A DNA stretch of 59,368 nucleotides from Gemmatimonas sp. (GTDB lineage Bacteria > Gemmatimonadota > Gemmatimonadetes > Longimicrobiales > Longimicrobiaceae). Below the pieces are notes generated by a model, which was not told the DNA's origin, did not search any database, and was given only the letters and a program-made list of their open reading frames with translations. The DNA lies in the NCBI GenBank assembly GCA_009380025.1, contig WHSP01000010.1, positions 1-59,368 of the forward strand, given 5' to 3'. Shown here piece after piece: positions 17,596 to 25,583 of this stretch (the first letter of the stretch is position 1; every line of letters starts with the position of its first letter). The translations under genes were made by a program, and so were the position numbers.

Positions 17596-17657
17596 GGTTG
17601 CCGATTGCCAGCTCCGCAGACTCGAATTCCGCGCCGTTGACTGGCATCTGGCACCTG
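17596..17657. repeat. degenerate CTGGCAA-unit repeat, inverted
   Basis: GGTTGCCGATTGCCAGC (17596-17612) and CTGGCATCTGGCACCTG (17641-17657) are opposed arms related to the units at 13145-13177. The element sits just after the corA stop and could end that transcript. Confidence 0.35.
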
Positions 17658-17670
17658 AAAACCTCTCAGT

Positions 17671-18681
17671 TCAGAGCCACCCTCGCTTCCGGAAGAAGCG
17701 CAGGAGAGCAGCGCCGGTCACGAGCATCGTGATGAGCGCGAACAGGTATCCCCACCTCCACCGGAGTTCCGGCATGAACACGAAGTTCATCCCGTAGATA
17801 CCGGCGATGAGGGCCATCGACATCAGAATGATGGACCACCCGGTGAGGGTCTGCATCGTCCGATTGAGCTGGTTGGCCGAGTTCCCGGAATTGACTTCCA
17901 TGAGGCCCGCGACGAGCTCGCGGAAGGTGTCTATTTCTTCGGCCACTCGGAGAATATGGTCGTGGACATTCTGAAAGTATGGGATCAGCTCCGGGTGGAC
18001 GAAGGGGAGATCGCGCCGGAGAAAGGAGCTGAGGACGTCTCGCTGCGGAGCCAGCACCCTGCGCAGGAGCACGAGCTCGCGTCGGAAACGAAGGGCTTGC
18101 TCTATCGACGATTCCGCCAGACCGCTGAAAACGCCTTCCTCGAGTTTCGCGAGGTAATCGGAGAAGTGCTCGATAACGGGGAAGTAGTTGTCTGTAATTG
18201 CGTCCAGGACGGCGTGCGCCACCGTTCCGGAGTCGTTGAATCGGGCCGGGTCTTCGCACCATTCAGCGAGGAGCTCGTCGACCTCCGGGATGACCTTGTC
18301 GTGGACCGTAATGAAGAACGTCGGCCCGATGAAGAGGTGGACCTCGTTGAGGGCCATGCGCTCACGATCGAGGTTGAGTTGGGTCGTATAGACGACCAGG
18401 AATGAATAGTTGTCGTAGCGGTCGATTTTGGGTCGCTGTCGCCCGCGGAGGCAGTCCTCGACGGCGAGCGGATGAATGAGGGCCCTGTCCCGGAGAAAGG
18501 CGGCTTCCTCAGCGGTCGGCGAGAGGACGTCGATCCACGTTAGCGAGGGGGTGTCCGCAGGTGGGGAGGTAGCGAGAGCCTGGCGCACTCGTGCCGCGGC
18601 TTCATCCTTATCGATAGCCTGGACTGTATCGCCATCGCCCGCATAGCAGCGGATCTTGGGACCGTTTTGGTCTGAACCCAT
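17671..18681 (-). CDS. corA: CorA-family magnesium/divalent cation channel
   Basis: A 336-residue inner-membrane channel for Mg2+ (possibly Co2+ or Ni2+). The long soluble N-terminal domain contains the family helices (ALIHPLAVEDCLRGRQRPKIDRYDNY). Two C-terminal spans follow, the first ending in the diagnostic G-M-N motif at 297-299 (IYGMNF) and the second close to the C terminus, which ends in basic residues (RFFRKRGWL). ATG 18681 has an AGGAAG ribosome site; a longer upstream frame is unlikely. It is preceded by a BtuF-like gene, but no functional link is evident. Confidence 0.94.
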   Translation of the reverse strand: MGSDQNGPKIRCYAGDGDTVQAIDKDEAAARVRQALATSPPADTPSLTWIDVLSPTAEEAAFLRDRALIHPLAVEDCLRGRQRPKIDRYDNYSFLVVYTTQLNLDRERMALNEVHLFIGPTFFITVHDKVIPEVDELLAEWCEDPARFNDSGTVAHAVLDAITDNYFPVIEHFSDYLAKLEEGVFSGLAESSIEQALRFRRELVLLRRVLAPQRDVLSSFLRRDLPFVHPELIPYFQNVHDHILRVAEEIDTFRELVAGLMEVNSGNSANQLNRTMQTLTGWSIILMSMALIAGIYGMNFVFMPELRWRWGYLFALITMLVTGAALLRFFRKRGWL

Positions 18682-18788
18682 CGCTGGAGCTTCCTGGTTC
18701 CTGCAAGGGATGTCCGCTCGCGGCGGCTCGAGGTCGTCCGGGAGTAGAGCAAGTTGCCGCCTTCCGGAGATGCTGACGCGGACGCGGG

Positions 18789-19697
18789 TCAGCGCCAAGC
18801 ACGCGCGACGGCTGGATCTGCCGACTCAGGGAAGCGATGAGGATGAAGCAGCCTCGCAAGGGTCTCGATGCCCGCTACGACCCGAGGGCCTGAGCGGCTG
18901 AACCAGGCGCTGTCCAGGAGCCATGCTCGCCGCTCCCGCATAGCTCGGTAAGCGACGTTTTCGAGGCGGGTCCTCATTCGTTCCGCATCGAGATGGGCTC
19001 GATCGAGATCGAACCCGCACGGTTCGATCAGTAGCACGTCCGGGTCCATCGGGGCGAGCAACCCCCAATCCGTTTCCGCAGATCGCAACCCGACGCGGCC
19101 GATGAGGTTCCTGCCCCCGGCTCGATCGACCATTTCCGGAACCCAGTGACCGGGAGCGAACGGTGGGTCCAGCCATTCGAGCAGTAGCACCCCTGGGATC
19201 GCCTCGGAGACCACTGCCCTCGCGACTGTCCAGAGCCTTTCCCGCAAGCACGACACGGTCTCGATGCCGCGGTTCGGCACGTCGCCGGCTTCAGCCACCT
19301 GCTCGATCGTGAAAAAGATCCCATCGAGGGTGTGGGAGTCGAGAGATGCCACCTCGACGGAGCGAGACAATTCGGCAACGGCGGCCTCGACCGATCCCGT
19401 CGGAACCGCGCAGACCTCGCAAACCGCCTGGGTGAGCACGAGGTCGGGCCGAAGGCTCTCTAGGAGCCGCGTATCGACTTCGTAGACACTTCCATGCTCG
19501 AGCATGGAGTGCCGAACGGCGGCGTCGATTTCCCCGCTGTCGAGGCCCGAAGGATCGAACCTGGGTCGGCTGACCCGTGGCAGCGACGTGGCCTGAGGCG
19601 GGTAGTCGCACTCGTGGGAGATCCCGACGAGCGATTCACCGAGACCCAGCTCGAAGACAATCTCCGTTGCGCTCCCAAGGAGTGAGACGATTCTCAA
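18789..19697 (-). CDS. BtuF-like cobalamin/siderophore-binding-type protein without signal peptide
   Basis: A 302-residue protein of the periplasmic-binding fold class III (TroA/BtuF). It shows MRIVSLLGSATEIVFELGLGESLVGISHECDYP at the start, SLRPDLVLTQAVCEVC in the middle and a VPEMVDRAGGRNLIG turn. Related exported proteins bind vitamin B12 or iron chelates. Here the domain begins at residue 1 with no signal peptide or lipobox, and no permease or ATPase gene adjoins. It may be cytoplasmic, and the ligand cannot be named. The two cysteines in CEVC are notable. It ends 107 bases before the corA start. Confidence 0.82.
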   Translation of the reverse strand: MRIVSLLGSATEIVFELGLGESLVGISHECDYPPQATSLPRVSRPRFDPSGLDSGEIDAAVRHSMLEHGSVYEVDTRLLESLRPDLVLTQAVCEVCAVPTGSVEAAVAELSRSVEVASLDSHTLDGIFFTIEQVAEAGDVPNRGIETVSCLRERLWTVARAVVSEAIPGVLLLEWLDPPFAPGHWVPEMVDRAGGRNLIGRVGLRSAETDWGLLAPMDPDVLLIEPCGFDLDRAHLDAERMRTRLENVAYRAMRERRAWLLDSAWFSRSGPRVVAGIETLARLLHPHRFPESADPAVARAWR

Positions 19698-19773
19698 AAT
19701 CGGCTTTCAGAGGACATGGAAAATGACCTGCGCGAGACGGCGCCACGACGGCCGACACCAGGGATCACGCGGC

Positions 19774-19802
19774 TTGTCGCGCCTGCTGAACGGGGGTAAC
19801 TT
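19774..19802 (+). promoter_or_regulatory. putative thyX promoter
   Basis: TTGTCG (19774-19779) and TAACTT (19797-19802) are separated by 17 bases, about 35 bases before the thyX TTG start and just ahead of its GGAGGG ribosome site. The -10 match is weak. Confidence 0.35.
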
Positions 19803-19836
19803 ACGCCCCTCTTTCCCCCTGACGGAGGGCCGTTCT

Positions 19837-20643
19837 TTGCAGACGATCCATCAGCCGCCTTTACAGATCATTCATCAGCCGCGTGTCACGCTGATCGCTC
19901 GTCAGGAGTTCATGCATCCCGAGCACATTCACTGGGAGAGCGACTCGGACGTGCCGGCTCAGGCACTCACCGAGTTCTCCGGCCGCCTCTGCTACCTCTC
20001 GTTCGGCAAGGACGCGGGTCTGGAAGGCGGCCACAAGACGATCGGCGGGCGCACGACGAACGAATCGTACCTGGCGAACATTCTGAAGGTGAAACATGGG
20101 AGCGTCCTCGAGCATGCTGCCTGGACGCTATTGCTCGAAGGGGTGAGCCGCGCGCTCACCCACGAGCTGGTTCGCCACCGTGCGGGGTTCGGATTTTCAC
20201 AGCTCAGCCAGCGGTACGTGGACGAGTCGGGCATCGGCTTCGTCGTTCCCCCTGAGATTGCAGAGGGAACGAAGGCGTACGAAGCATGGACCCGCGCGTG
20301 CAGAGAGTCGTTGGAGGCCTATCGTGAGATCCTGGCGGCGATGATCGCCCAGATCGGCGAGGACGGAAGCGCGACCATGAGGAAGAAGCGAGCTCGCCAG
20401 GCGGCTCGCTCGGTTCTTCCCAACTCGGCGGAAACGAAGATCGTGGTGACGGGCAACGCCCGGGCGTGGCGTCATCTCATCGAGATGCGCGGGAGCGAGA
20501 CGGCGGATGCAGAGATCCGACAGCTGGCCATCGCCGTACTTCGGGTCCTTCAGCCGGAGGCCCCGCACATCTTCGGCGATTTCCAAATCGTCCCGCAGGC
20601 GGACGGGACGGAGATCACCGAGACCGAGTACTCCAAGGTCTGA
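19837..20643 (+). CDS. thyX: flavin-dependent thymidylate synthase
   Basis: Makes dTMP from dUMP using FAD, NADPH and methylene-tetrahydrofolate. The protein is 268 aa from the TTG at 19837, chosen because GGAGGG lies nine bases upstream and because earlier frame is not protein-like. The signature is RHRAGFGFSQLSQRY (113-127): the RHR and the final S-x-RY are kept, but the spacing between RHR and the serine is eight residues where the classical motif has seven, a subgroup form. Conserved H-x-SVLEHA (about 87-94) binds flavin/dUMP. Its last 94 bases overlap a convergent membrane protein gene on the other strand. Confidence 0.94.
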   Translation: MQTIHQPPLQIIHQPRVTLIARQEFMHPEHIHWESDSDVPAQALTEFSGRLCYLSFGKDAGLEGGHKTIGGRTTNESYLANILKVKHGSVLEHAAWTLLLEGVSRALTHELVRHRAGFGFSQLSQRYVDESGIGFVVPPEIAEGTKAYEAWTRACRESLEAYREILAAMIAQIGEDGSATMRKKRARQAARSVLPNSAETKIVVTGNARAWRHLIEMRGSETADAEIRQLAIAVLRVLQPEAPHIFGDFQIVPQADGTEITETEYSKV

Positions 20644-21494
20644 GGACGTCCCCCTTCCGGAGCCGCAGTCGAGCCCAGGAGCCCACCGTGCGGCTGCTGG
20701 AAGGCGATCGCGTAAGTACCGACGATCAACACCCAGATCGTGACGTAGATGGGCACGAAGTAATGCCTCAACTTCAGCATGCGTGGATGGAGAATCGGCT
20801 TTCCAGCGAATTTTCCCCGTGGCTTGTTCGGGAAGAAGAAGGTCTTGTAGGTCTCGATGGTCGCAACGCTGTATCCGGCGGCGCCGATGCCGATGTAGAC
20901 CCAGTCGGTCGTGAAGAAGGCGAGCAGGGAGGCCCAGAACAGCGACACTGCTGGACTACGAAAGAACTTCAGCGTTTCGAATCCCTCCACGGGGGCATCC
21001 TTCCACGCCCCGCCGAAGGCGGTCAGCCAACCTCCAAGGCTTCCCACGGTGACCAGAATGAGCCAGGGAGGCAGATTCGGCCGATTCTCCTGAAGGGTCG
21101 CAACCCCCCAGATCGAGACGGCGAGTAACGCTACGATGCCGACCAGCGCGCTCCACCGGATCCGCCGGTCGTCGATCGGTCTCCCTCCGATCCCGAACTG
21201 CATGGGAATGAAGTACTTGGTCTGGTCCTCCTCGCGTATGAACCCCTTCCAGAGCTCGAGCGTAAGCCGCTCGAAGCCATAGATCAGCCCGAAGAAGACG
21301 ACCATGCCGGCTGGCCGTGCCAGGTCGATGTCAGTCACCAACATGGCGATGACCGCCAGTGTGGATCCGACGACCACACTCCGGAAGTACTTTGGCCAAG
21401 TGAACCCTTCGTGGATCGAGTCCTTGTACATCCCCCAGGTGGAGATGTGAGCGCCGGCCAGAACACCGATGAGGATGGCGATGATCAGCTGCAA
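20550..21494 (-). CDS. multi-span membrane protein, unknown
   Basis: A 314-residue protein with about seven predicted membrane segments (near 1-20, 38-57, 60-76, 117-135, 143-160, 183-210 and 250-270). Between them lie polar loops with charged aromatic clusters (WKGFIREEDQTKYF, AWKDAPVEGFETLKFFRSP). The two similar loop motifs, each G-x-W or M-Y-K-D-x-x-x-EGF followed by a hydrophobic run, suggest an internal duplication (first about 20-60, second about 160-200). No family recognised. Its last 31 codons lie antisense to the end of thyX, so either the true protein ends there or translation includes unusual tail sequence. It probably belongs with the upstream oxidoreductase genes. Confidence 0.78.
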   Translation of the reverse strand: MQLIIAILIGVLAGAHISTWGMYKDSIHEGFTWPKYFRSVVVGSTLAVIAMLVTDIDLARPAGMVVFFGLIYGFERLTLELWKGFIREEDQTKYFIPMQFGIGGRPIDDRRIRWSALVGIVALLAVSIWGVATLQENRPNLPPWLILVTVGSLGGWLTAFGGAWKDAPVEGFETLKFFRSPAVSLFWASLLAFFTTDWVYIGIGAAGYSVATIETYKTFFFPNKPRGKFAGKPILHPRMLKLRHYFVPIYVTIWVLIVGTYAIAFQQPHGGLLGSTAAPEGGRPQTLEYSVSVISVPSACGTIWKSPKMCGASG

Positions 21495-21552
21495 GGGTCG
21501 GGTTGCTCCTCGATTCGCGATGAAAAGTCTGGGCGACGGATCCGGGATTGGA

Positions 21553-22515
21553 TCAGGCGCCGCCCGCGGTTGCGGTTTCGTAGATCCGTTCGACGAGCTC
21601 GAGGTCGCGACGGGCAGCCTCGAGCTCGTAAAGGGCAGGACGTCCCGTGCGGATCGCCCCGAAGAAGTCCTCGAACATCGCCCGATAACCGAGCAGGTCT
21701 CTTGGGTTGGGCACGGAGATGCGTCGGGTACGGCCGCGAACGCCCAGAAGGAGGCCGTTGGACTCGAAGGTGATCGCGCCCTCGGATCCGTAGATCGCGG
21801 AAAGCCGGAGCCCCCGGGTCGGGGATCCTATCTCCCACGAATAGAGCAAGGTGCCAACGGCCCCTTCGGCGTAGCGGAAGACGGCGACCATCGTCCTGTC
21901 CGGGCGGTCGGGAGGTCCCGGCCGAAAGCCGTGGACGTCGATTACGGTCAGGCCGAGGTTGGCCATGAAGTCGACCCAGTGGATGCCCCCCTCGAAGAGA
22001 GCCCCGCCCTCGCTGAGTTCCGTTCGATCCCGCCAGTCGCCCGTGGTCTGCTGCTTGAGGGCATTGACGGTAATGATCCGCGGGTCACCGATCGCACCCC
22101 GAGCGATCGTTTCTCGAAGCTCTCGAAGCAGTGGCTTATAGAAGTAGTTTTCGGCGACGAAAACCCGACACCCGGCACGCTCCGCGAGCTCGCGGACCTC
22201 GTCGAAATCCGTTGCCCGGAGGAAGGGCGGCTTCTCGACGATGACATGCTTTCGGGCCACGAGGGCCTGGCGTGTGAGGTCCAGGTGGGTGGAGGGCGGT
22301 GTTGCAATCAGGACGACGTCTGTGTCCAGGCTTTCGATGGCGGCGGAATACCCCCCGAAGTGGCCCGCACCCGCGTATCGATCGCAGTACGAGCGCGCCC
22401 GCGATGCGTCGCGGCTTGCGTAGTACCGGCGGATGTCGGGTATCCGTTTCAGCGTGCGGCTGTGGAGCCGGGTCGCGAAGCCGCAGCCCAGGAGGGCGAT
22501 TCGCAGATCGGTCAT
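21553..22515 (-). CDS. Gfo/Idh/MocA-family NAD(P)-dependent oxidoreductase
   Basis: A 320-residue two-domain dehydrogenase. The N-terminal Rossmann fold has GCGFATRLH (10-18) and the family lysine in VEKPP (K95). The C-terminal alpha/beta domain contains GGALFEGGIHWVDF, where the histidine region contributes to catalysis. Members oxidise sugars, inositols or amino sugars, or reduce biliverdin, so the substrate is not assignable. It overlaps the GMC oxidoreductase gene by four bases (ATGA). The pair likely works on one metabolite. Confidence 0.92.
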   Translation of the reverse strand: MTDLRIALLGCGFATRLHSRTLKRIPDIRRYYASRDASRARSYCDRYAGAGHFGGYSAAIESLDTDVVLIATPPSTHLDLTRQALVARKHVIVEKPPFLRATDFDEVRELAERAGCRVFVAENYFYKPLLRELRETIARGAIGDPRIITVNALKQQTTGDWRDRTELSEGGALFEGGIHWVDFMANLGLTVIDVHGFRPGPPDRPDRTMVAVFRYAEGAVGTLLYSWEIGSPTRGLRLSAIYGSEGAITFESNGLLLGVRGRTRRISVPNPRDLLGYRAMFEDFFGAIRTGRPALYELEAARRDLELVERIYETATAGGA

Positions 22516-24044
22516 GCGGTGCGGGTCAGGACCGTTCCCACACGAAGCGCATTCGCGGCGATCGTCAAGCTAGGGTTGACGCCACCGCTGGTCGGGAAGA
22601 CACTTCCGTCCGTGACCCACAGGTTGTCGATCCCGCGGAATCGGCAGTCGCGGTCGAGAGCCGAGGCCCTCGCGTCGTTTCCCATTCGGACCGTTCCGAC
22701 GGCGTGCGAGAACGTGCTCACGTTCCAGGTCAGGCTGAACCGGGACCCGGCCCGGCGTAGGATTTCGCGAGCCCGACGGACGAGAGCCGCCCGTGCGGCG
22801 AAGTCGCGGCGGCTATAGCGATGTCGGATCCGGGCGCCGGGGAGGCCGAAGCGATCCTTGACAGCCGAGTCGACCTCAACGCGGTTTACGGATCGCGGCT
22901 GATCTTCAGCGATCACGAGCAGACCCGTCAGGTTGGCGACGAGGGCACCGACCGGAACAGCCAACGCCTTCGGCAGGAGCGCCCGGACGAGGCCCGTTGG
23001 CGGCGCCATCACCTGTTGGATGTTTCCGAGCTTTCCGAGGTCTGGAAGTCGCGGGTCGCCGAAGTAGAAATCGTGAATCGCGAGCTGTTTGTGGTGCTCG
23101 TCCTCCGCATTCGGAGGTGACCGGAAGAAGCCGTACGTCATCGCATTGCAATGCCGCATCAAGTACCGGCCGATGACCGACCCGCCGGGGCTGACGTTCT
23201 GAAGGCCTGAGGCGAGGAGGAGGTGCGGGGTGGCGAGAGCGCCCGCCGCCAGCACTATCAGTTCTCCCCGAAAGCGTAAACGTGCCTCCGTCTTGGCATC
23301 GACCGCGTCGACAAAAGCAACCCTCGAACCCGACCGACCTAGGCGCGTCACGACCGTGCTGGGCCGGAGCACCATTCCTCGCGCGAGCATGCCGGGGATC
23401 AGTCGAGTCGCGAGGTCGTTCTTCGCGCTGACCGCACAGGCGAAGGCATCACACGTCGTGCAGGAGTGGCAACGGGCCGCGTCGATCGCCATCGGGATCC
23501 GGAAGGGGCGCAGGCCCAGCGAGTTGGCGGCTTCGGCGATGCGGGTCGCCACCGTCGCGAGAGGTGGAGATCGATGACCGTACGGCTGGCTCCGCGCGGG
23601 CTCGGTCGGATCGACACCCGGTTCTCCGGCGATGCCCAACACCTTCTCAACCCGTCCATAGAACGGTTCGAGCTCCGCGTAGCCCAGCGGCCAGCATGCG
23701 GCCGGATCGGTGGAGATCTCCGGCGCCGTGTCGAAGTCTGCTTCGCGGAATCGGAAAGACGCGCCGCCGTAGAAGACCGACGGTCCGCCGACGCAGGCGC
23801 ACAGCCCCTGCTGGCGCCACCCCATCGGGGTCCGACGCGCGTAAGCACTCTCTGTCGTGTAGTGAGGGGTGAGAACGAAGGCGCCTTCTTCACGCCAATT
23901 GTGTTCTCCACGAACAACCCAGTCTCCGCGCTCGAGCATCAACACGCTTGCGCCAGCCTCGACCAGGGGGAGCGCGGCGAGACACCCCCCGAAGCCGCTG
24001 CCAATTACGATCGCGTCGTACTCCTCCTCTGCTGGAGCGGACAT
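22512..24044 (-). CDS. GMC-family FAD-dependent oxidoreductase
   Basis: A 510-residue glucose-methanol-choline oxidoreductase. Its FAD dinucleotide motif is IVIGSGFGG (12-20), and the C terminus carries the catalytic HAVGTVRMG histidine region and the GVNPSLTIAANALR segment. A cysteine cluster (CHSCTTCDAFAC, near residue 205) resembles the Cys-rich insertion of sugar dehydrogenases and cholesterol-oxidase-like members. It has no signal peptide or Tat motif. ATG 24044 begins the FAD fold; longer frame upstream is not protein-like. Coupled to the Gfo/Idh gene, it may oxidise a sugar or sterol-like alcohol, with electrons passed to an unknown acceptor. Confidence 0.9.
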   Translation of the reverse strand: MSAPAEEEYDAIVIGSGFGGCLAALPLVEAGASVLMLERGDWVVRGEHNWREEGAFVLTPHYTTESAYARRTPMGWRQQGLCACVGGPSVFYGGASFRFREADFDTAPEISTDPAACWPLGYAELEPFYGRVEKVLGIAGEPGVDPTEPARSQPYGHRSPPLATVATRIAEAANSLGLRPFRIPMAIDAARCHSCTTCDAFACAVSAKNDLATRLIPGMLARGMVLRPSTVVTRLGRSGSRVAFVDAVDAKTEARLRFRGELIVLAAGALATPHLLLASGLQNVSPGGSVIGRYLMRHCNAMTYGFFRSPPNAEDEHHKQLAIHDFYFGDPRLPDLGKLGNIQQVMAPPTGLVRALLPKALAVPVGALVANLTGLLVIAEDQPRSVNRVEVDSAVKDRFGLPGARIRHRYSRRDFAARAALVRRAREILRRAGSRFSLTWNVSTFSHAVGTVRMGNDARASALDRDCRFRGIDNLWVTDGSVFPTSGGVNPSLTIAANALRVGTVLTRTA

Positions 24045-24176
24045 CCGTGCCCTTCCCGAGGTCTCGTTGTGCGATGTAACGGAGCCAACACCGCACGGTC
24101 TGAGGCGGCAGGAACGTATCCGGAGTCGACCGGTGGTACAAGGGGCCCGAAAATCGCGTAAGGCCATCAGCCACCA

Positions 24177-24246
24177 GCTATCGGCGATCAGAAATGACAG
24201 CGAGTCATAGCCGATCCCTCAGGTGCTGGTCGGCGATTCGCCGACC
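24177..24246. repeat. GCTATCGGCGATC-type repeat and GGTCGGCGA hairpin after the HIT gene
   Basis: The stretch holds GCTATCGGCGATC and a following inverted CCGATC unit (24177-24216), then a near-perfect palindrome GGTCGGCGATTCGCCGACC (24228-24246) ending at the stop codon of the HIT gene. Related TATCGGCGAT units lie at 28901-28932 and 46286-46308. The palindrome probably acts as the HIT transcript terminator, though no T-run follows. Confidence 0.4.
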
Positions 24247-24728
24247 TACCTACCGCGTGCTACCTCTTCCAGGATCTCGAGATCGCGCTCCTGGTGGATG
24301 CACTGATTGATTCTGGCAGCCATCACATCAAGCTCGGATCGGGAAGGTACGGAGGCCGAAGGATCCGGAAGCTGAAGCGGGAAGGGAGCACCTTCGGGTA
24401 CGGGGATCAGGTGGAGGTGGAAGTGGAAGACGTCCTGGCCCCCGTGCGCGCCGTTCGGGGAGAAGAGGTTGATGGCGCGCGACCCGGTCGCTCGGCGGAG
24501 CCCGGGTAGAATCCGGCGGGCCACGGCGAAGGTCCGTGCCGCGAGTGCCTCCGGTACGTAGAAGAGGTTCTTGTAGTGTCGCTTCGGTACTACAAGTACA
24601 TGCCCTCGGTGTAAGGGCTGGACGTCGAGGAAGGCGATCACCTCGTCGCTTTCATAGAGGACGCTGACCATTTCGTCGCCGCCGATGATGCGGCAGAAGA
24701 CGCAAGAAGGGTTTTGATCGGGGCTCAT
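24246..24728 (-). CDS. HIT-family nucleotide hydrolase/transferase
   Basis: A 160-residue histidine-triad protein that hydrolyses or transfers nucleoside phosphates (Hint or Fhit-like). The active-site motif is H102-F-H104-L-H106 (HFHLHLIP), with the middle histidine being the nucleophile. An N-terminal CVFC pair (9-12) with a downstream HxxxH-like site can bind zinc, as in Hint proteins. The long C-terminal helix (about 130-160) is typical of the Fhit-like branch. The substrate in the cell is not predictable. It is divergent from the V4R-like gene. Confidence 0.92.
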   Translation of the reverse strand: MSPDQNPSCVFCRIIGGDEMVSVLYESDEVIAFLDVQPLHRGHVLVVPKRHYKNLFYVPEALAARTFAVARRILPGLRRATGSRAINLFSPNGAHGGQDVFHFHLHLIPVPEGAPFPLQLPDPSASVPSRSELDVMAARINQCIHQERDLEILEEVARGR

Positions 24729-24867
24729 CCGTCCTCCAGAGGTTGTTTCGGCTGTCCTCGCGAAGGGTGCAAGAGGTACGCCTTGTTCGTCGGGCGCGGG
24801 CCTGGCCTTGGGAACCGTCGGCGGTCGCCACCGAACATAGCCGTGGCTCACCAGGTACTCATCGAGT

Positions 24868-25545
24868 ATGCAATCAACCGAGACGTCGTCCAGGAACCCA
24901 TCGCACCCGCCGGATGACAGTCCGGCCCCGCCCTCGGTGACTCCAGCGCTGCCGCTTCTCCTGCTGGAGACCCTCCGCGATCGCGACCAGCCCGAAGAAG
25001 TACTCGAAGATGAGGACATCTCCACCAGCCTGCCCCGGCGCCTCGGGCTCAGCGAGGTCGTGCGCCTGCAGATTCGCCGGTTCGAAGAAGAAGTCAAGCT
25101 TCGTCGTCCGCAGGGGCCTTCCCAGATCGAAGATCTGATGCGTCTCGTGATCCGAAGACCCGACTCAGAGGCGATCTTTGGAGAGGCGGGTCGACGAATC
25201 GCAGAGCGCTATTGGCATCAGCGCGCATCGGGGCTTCGAGCGCTGGTCCGCTTCCTTCCCCGGGCAATCGCCCTGCTGTTCGCGCAACGTGCCGGCAAGA
25301 GGATGTTCGGCGAGCTCGTCGGCCCCTCGAGCTTCACGATCGGCCGCAGACCGGAGAGCCTACGGATCGACTCGCCAATGACTTGTCGCGCCGATCCCAG
25401 CGGCGCTGCGTGCTCCTTGTACGCCGGCGCCTTCCTGGCCTTGCTCGAGCTCTATACTGGCCGTCGATACCGGGTCCTTCACACGTCGTGCGCCACCAGT
25501 TCAGGAGAGGAGCTCTGCGAGTGGTCTGTCGAGATGAGGGAATGA
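24868..25545 (+). CDS. V4R-like cysteine-rich C-terminal domain protein
   Basis: A 225-residue soluble protein. The first 60 residues are Pro/Glu-rich, and the start is uncertain because no ribosome site is visible (an alternative start GTG is near 24937). The C-terminal part (SSFTIGRRPESLRIDSPMTC..., then C.....G...CEWSVE) resembles the end of V4R (4-vinyl reductase) domains, where cysteines sit in the order C..C..C..C; these domains bind small ligands or metals. The middle is helical. I would call it V4R-like only with caution; the function is unknown. Confidence 0.6.
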   Translation: MQSTETSSRNPSHPPDDSPAPPSVTPALPLLLLETLRDRDQPEEVLEDEDISTSLPRRLGLSEVVRLQIRRFEEEVKLRRPQGPSQIEDLMRLVIRRPDSEAIFGEAGRRIAERYWHQRASGLRALVRFLPRAIALLFAQRAGKRMFGELVGPSSFTIGRRPESLRIDSPMTCRADPSGAACSLYAGAFLALLELYTGRRYRVLHTSCATSSGEELCEWSVEMRE

Positions 25546-25583
25546 AGCGATCAGCTTTCAGCGCCTGATCTGACAACTGGTTG

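Larger units (their letters stand above)
17349..17670. other. intergenic region, locally AT-rich
   Basis: About 320 bases between the zinc-ribbon and corA genes. The stretch around 17440-17520 is distinctly AT-richer than its surroundings and holds the promoter listed at 17437-17465. The right part holds the CTGGCAT-type repeat units near 17596-17657. No gene is apparent. Confidence 0.45.
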
